This document shows, one piece after another, positions 62,467-64,000 of a DNA stretch of 64,000 nucleotides. The stretch is from Clostridium sporogenes (GTDB lineage Bacteria > Bacillota > Clostridia > Clostridiales > Clostridiaceae): NCBI RefSeq assembly GCF_001020205.1, contig NZ_CP011663.1:1240001-1304000 (forward strand), in the 5' to 3' direction. Numbering within the stretch: position 1 is the stretch's first letter; every line of letters begins with the position of its first letter. Under the pieces are notes generated by a model that was not told the DNA's origin, ran no database searches, and was given only the letters and a program-made list of their open reading frames with translations. Made by a program: the position numbers and the translations under genes.

Positions 62467-64000
62467 CTATTTATCTGCTAAATGCCTATAGTTGTCGTAT
62501 CTTTCACGAGCATGTTGTTCAGCCATATCGGACATTCTTTCAGCAATATCAGGGAATACATTCATTAGAGAAGAGTATCGAACTTCTCCTTGAATAAATT
62601 CTTTAAAAGGTTTTGTTGGTTCTTTTGAATCTAAGATGAATGGATTTTTACCTTCTTTTTTTAACATTGGATTATATCTATAAAGATGCCAATAACCTGA
62701 TTCTACTGCTTTTTTCTCTTCTGCTATACTTGTTCCCATGCCTGTTTTTATTCCATGACTAATACAGGGAGCATATGCAATTATTAATGAAGGTCCTTTA
62801 TATGCTTCTGCTTCCGCAATTGTTTTAATAGTATGGTTCATATTTGCACCCATAGCTATTTGAGCTACATATACATATCCATAACTTATTGCCATTAATC
62901 CAAGGTCTTTTTTCTTGATTTTTTTACCAGCGGCAGCAAATTTGGCTATGGCACCAGTTGGAGTAGACTTGGAGCATTGACCACCAGTATTAGAATAGAT
63001 TTCTGTATCCATTACAAATATATTAACATCATCTCCAGAAGCTAATACTTGGTCCAAACCTCCAAAACCTATATCATATGCCCAACCATCTCCACCTATC
63101 ATCCAGTGAGATTTTTTTATAAGATAATCTTTTTTCTCCATTATTTCATTTAAGATAGGATTATTTTCATAATTTTCATTTGATATAGTCTCTAGTATTT
63201 TTGCTGTAGTAGTTTTTGAGCCTTCACCATCATTCATTGAATCTAACCATTGTTTAAAAGCATCCTTAAGATTCTGGTTAATTTCCATATTTAATGCTTC
63301 TTGCATTAAATTAGCTAATTTTTCTCTAACCTGTTTTACAGCAAGGTACATTCCATAACCATATTCGGCATTATCTTCAAATAGAGAATTTCCCCAAGAA
63401 GGACCTTTACCTTGTGAATTTGTAGTATATGGAATTGATGGAGCACTACCACCCCAAATAGATGAACATCCAGTAGCATTGGCAATCATCATTCTATCGC
63501 CAAAGAGTTGGGTTAGAAGTTTAATATATGGAGTTTCTCCACATCCAGGACAAGCTCCATGAAATTCTAATAATGGTCTTATAAACTGACTGCCTTTTAA
63601 TGTTTTTGGATTCATTAAATTTTCTTTAGTAGCAATATTAAGACCAAATTCCCAGTTTTCAGATTGCATTTCAATTTGTTCTTCGGCGTTTTTCATAATT
63701 AAGGCTTTACCTGGCGCTGGACAAACATCTGCACAATTACCACATCCTGTACAATCTAATGGACTTATTTGAATGCGATATCCTAAATCTTCTAATCCTT
63801 TTCCTGTAGCTTTTTTTGTTTCAAATGTATTAGGTGCATTTTCTTTTTCATTTTTATCTAATAAGTAAGCTCTTATTACTGAATGAGGACAAATATAGGA
63901 GCACTGATTACATTGAATACATTTATCGATTTGCCATTCAGGAACCATAACAGCAATACCACGTTTTTCGTAAGAAGTAGTTCCTAATGGAAAGGTACCA
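62467..64000 (-). CDS. nifJ: Pyruvate:ferredoxin oxidoreductase, C-terminal part (5' end outside window)
   Basis: The frame is open through base 64000, where the upstream residues GTFPLGTTSYEKRGIAV continue into MVPEWQ, so the coding region extends beyond the window; an ATG at 63948 is internal. About 510 of the usual 1170 residues are seen. Two 4Fe-4S motifs are CIQCNQCSYICP and CTGCGNCADVCP. The thiamin diphosphate site is in GGDGWAYDIGFGGLDQVLAS and DTEIYSNTGGQCSKS, and the third cluster's CPGCGETPY is present. The enzyme turns pyruvate into acetyl-CoA, CO2 and reduced ferredoxin, central to clostridial fermentation. Confidence 0.95.
   Translation of the reverse strand, partial: GTFPLGTTSYEKRGIAVMVPEWQIDKCIQCNQCSYICPHSVIRAYLLDKNEKENAPNTFETKKATGKGLEDLGYRIQISPLDCTGCGNCADVCPAPGKALIMKNAEEQIEMQSENWEFGLNIATKENLMNPKTLKGSQFIRPLLEFHGACPGCGETPYIKLLTQLFGDRMMIANATGCSSIWGGSAPSIPYTTNSQGKGPSWGNSLFEDNAEYGYGMYLAVKQVREKLANLMQEALNMEINQNLKDAFKQWLDSMNDGEGSKTTTAKILETISNENYENNPILNEIMEKKDYLIKKSHWMIGGDGWAYDIGFGGLDQVLASGDDVNIFVMDTEIYSNTGGQCSKSTPTGAIAKFAAAGKKIKKKDLGLMAISYGYVYVAQIAMGANMNHTIKTIAEAEAYKGPSLIIAYAPCISHGIKTGMGTSIAEEKKAVESGYWHLYRYNPMLKKEGKNPFILDSKEPTKPFKEFIQGEVRYSSLMNVFPDIAERMSDMAEQHARERYDNYRHLADK

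Noticed and set aside
63948..63948. ATG at 63948 as start of the PFOR gene
   Set aside because: The frame stays open to the window edge and the upstream residues match the interior of PFOR, so this Met is internal.
1..64000. tRNA, rRNA, CRISPR arrays, IS transposases, phage, toxin-antitoxin or restriction genes
   Set aside because: None could be recognised on reading both strands; the two repeats at 46771 and 48067 are too few and too far apart to be a CRISPR array.

Overview
The window is about 64 kb of AT-rich chromosome, visually around 27-28% GC, from an anaerobic spore-forming Clostridium. Gene content fits the proteolytic group (C. botulinum group I / C. sporogenes and relatives): pyruvate:ferredoxin oxidoreductase, a flavo-diiron oxygen/NO reductase, a two-ATPase activase of the 2-hydroxyacyl-CoA dehydratase type, FchA/FolD one-carbon enzymes, HutP, aspartate 4-decarboxylase, and small clostridial families (DUF3787, an LDCC-motif protein, DUF4250). 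The species is an inference; no rRNA, tRNA, phage, transposase, CRISPR or defence genes were recognised.

Layout. 0-9.5 kb: end of serA with a DUF1015 gene, flavo-diiron protein, giant activase, and a BCCT betaine-type transporter on the minus strand. 9.5-12.5 kb: a BusR-like GntR/RCK_C regulator divergent from the BCCT gene, then an arsR-permease-thioredoxin metal(loid) operon. 12.7-19.2 kb: small redox and sulfur-handling genes (flavin reductase, rhodanese, ferritin-like protein), TPR protein plus xpt, and a triple-rhodanese lipoprotein. 19.4-27.4 kb: membrane and signalling genes (AI-2E exporter family, chemotaxis receptor, MazG, PEPCK/HPr-kinase-like protein, APH-fold kinase). 27.8-31.5 kb: ferric-type ABC importer. 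31.8-34.1 kb: S1-domain protein, thioesterase, HutP. 34.3-37.6 kb: an ABC importer of the COG2984/4120/1101 type behind a roughly 600-nt leader. 38.4-43.8 kb: asdA behind a perfect consensus promoter, an EamA exporter, and the psuK-psuG pseudouridine operon. 44-48 kb: ketopantoate reductase, fchA-folD, and a HAD phosphatase flanked by two copies of a structured repeat. 49-51 kb: membrane protein and ZIP transporter. 51.3-58.3 kb: a cysteine/sulfur cluster (Rrf2 regulator, Cys-rich leader peptide, cysK, cystine permease and binding protein, cysteine desulfurase, LarE, LDCC protein, MnmA). 58.4-64 kb: membrane proteins, DUF4352 protein, a flavodoxin-like gene with a Fur-box candidate, DUF3787, and the 3' part of the PFOR gene on the minus strand.

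How the parts work together. The strongest regulatory stories are: (i) osmolyte control, where a BusR-type (c-di-AMP-sensing family) regulator faces a BCCT transporter whose promoter is followed by a 32-bp inverted repeat; (ii) sulfur flow, where cystine uptake, cysteine synthesis, desulfuration and tRNA thiolation are grouped under an Rrf2 repressor, with a 20-residue MCxxC leader peptide before cysK; (iii) one-carbon metabolism, where FolD has lost the residues for cyclohydrolase activity and sits directly behind FchA, which can supply that step; (iv) pseudouridine catabolism, where a kinase with its own helix-turn-helix domain has a perfect 21-bp palindrome at its transcription start. Several unexplained structured elements lie between genes; they are listed as candidates, not as proven RNAs.
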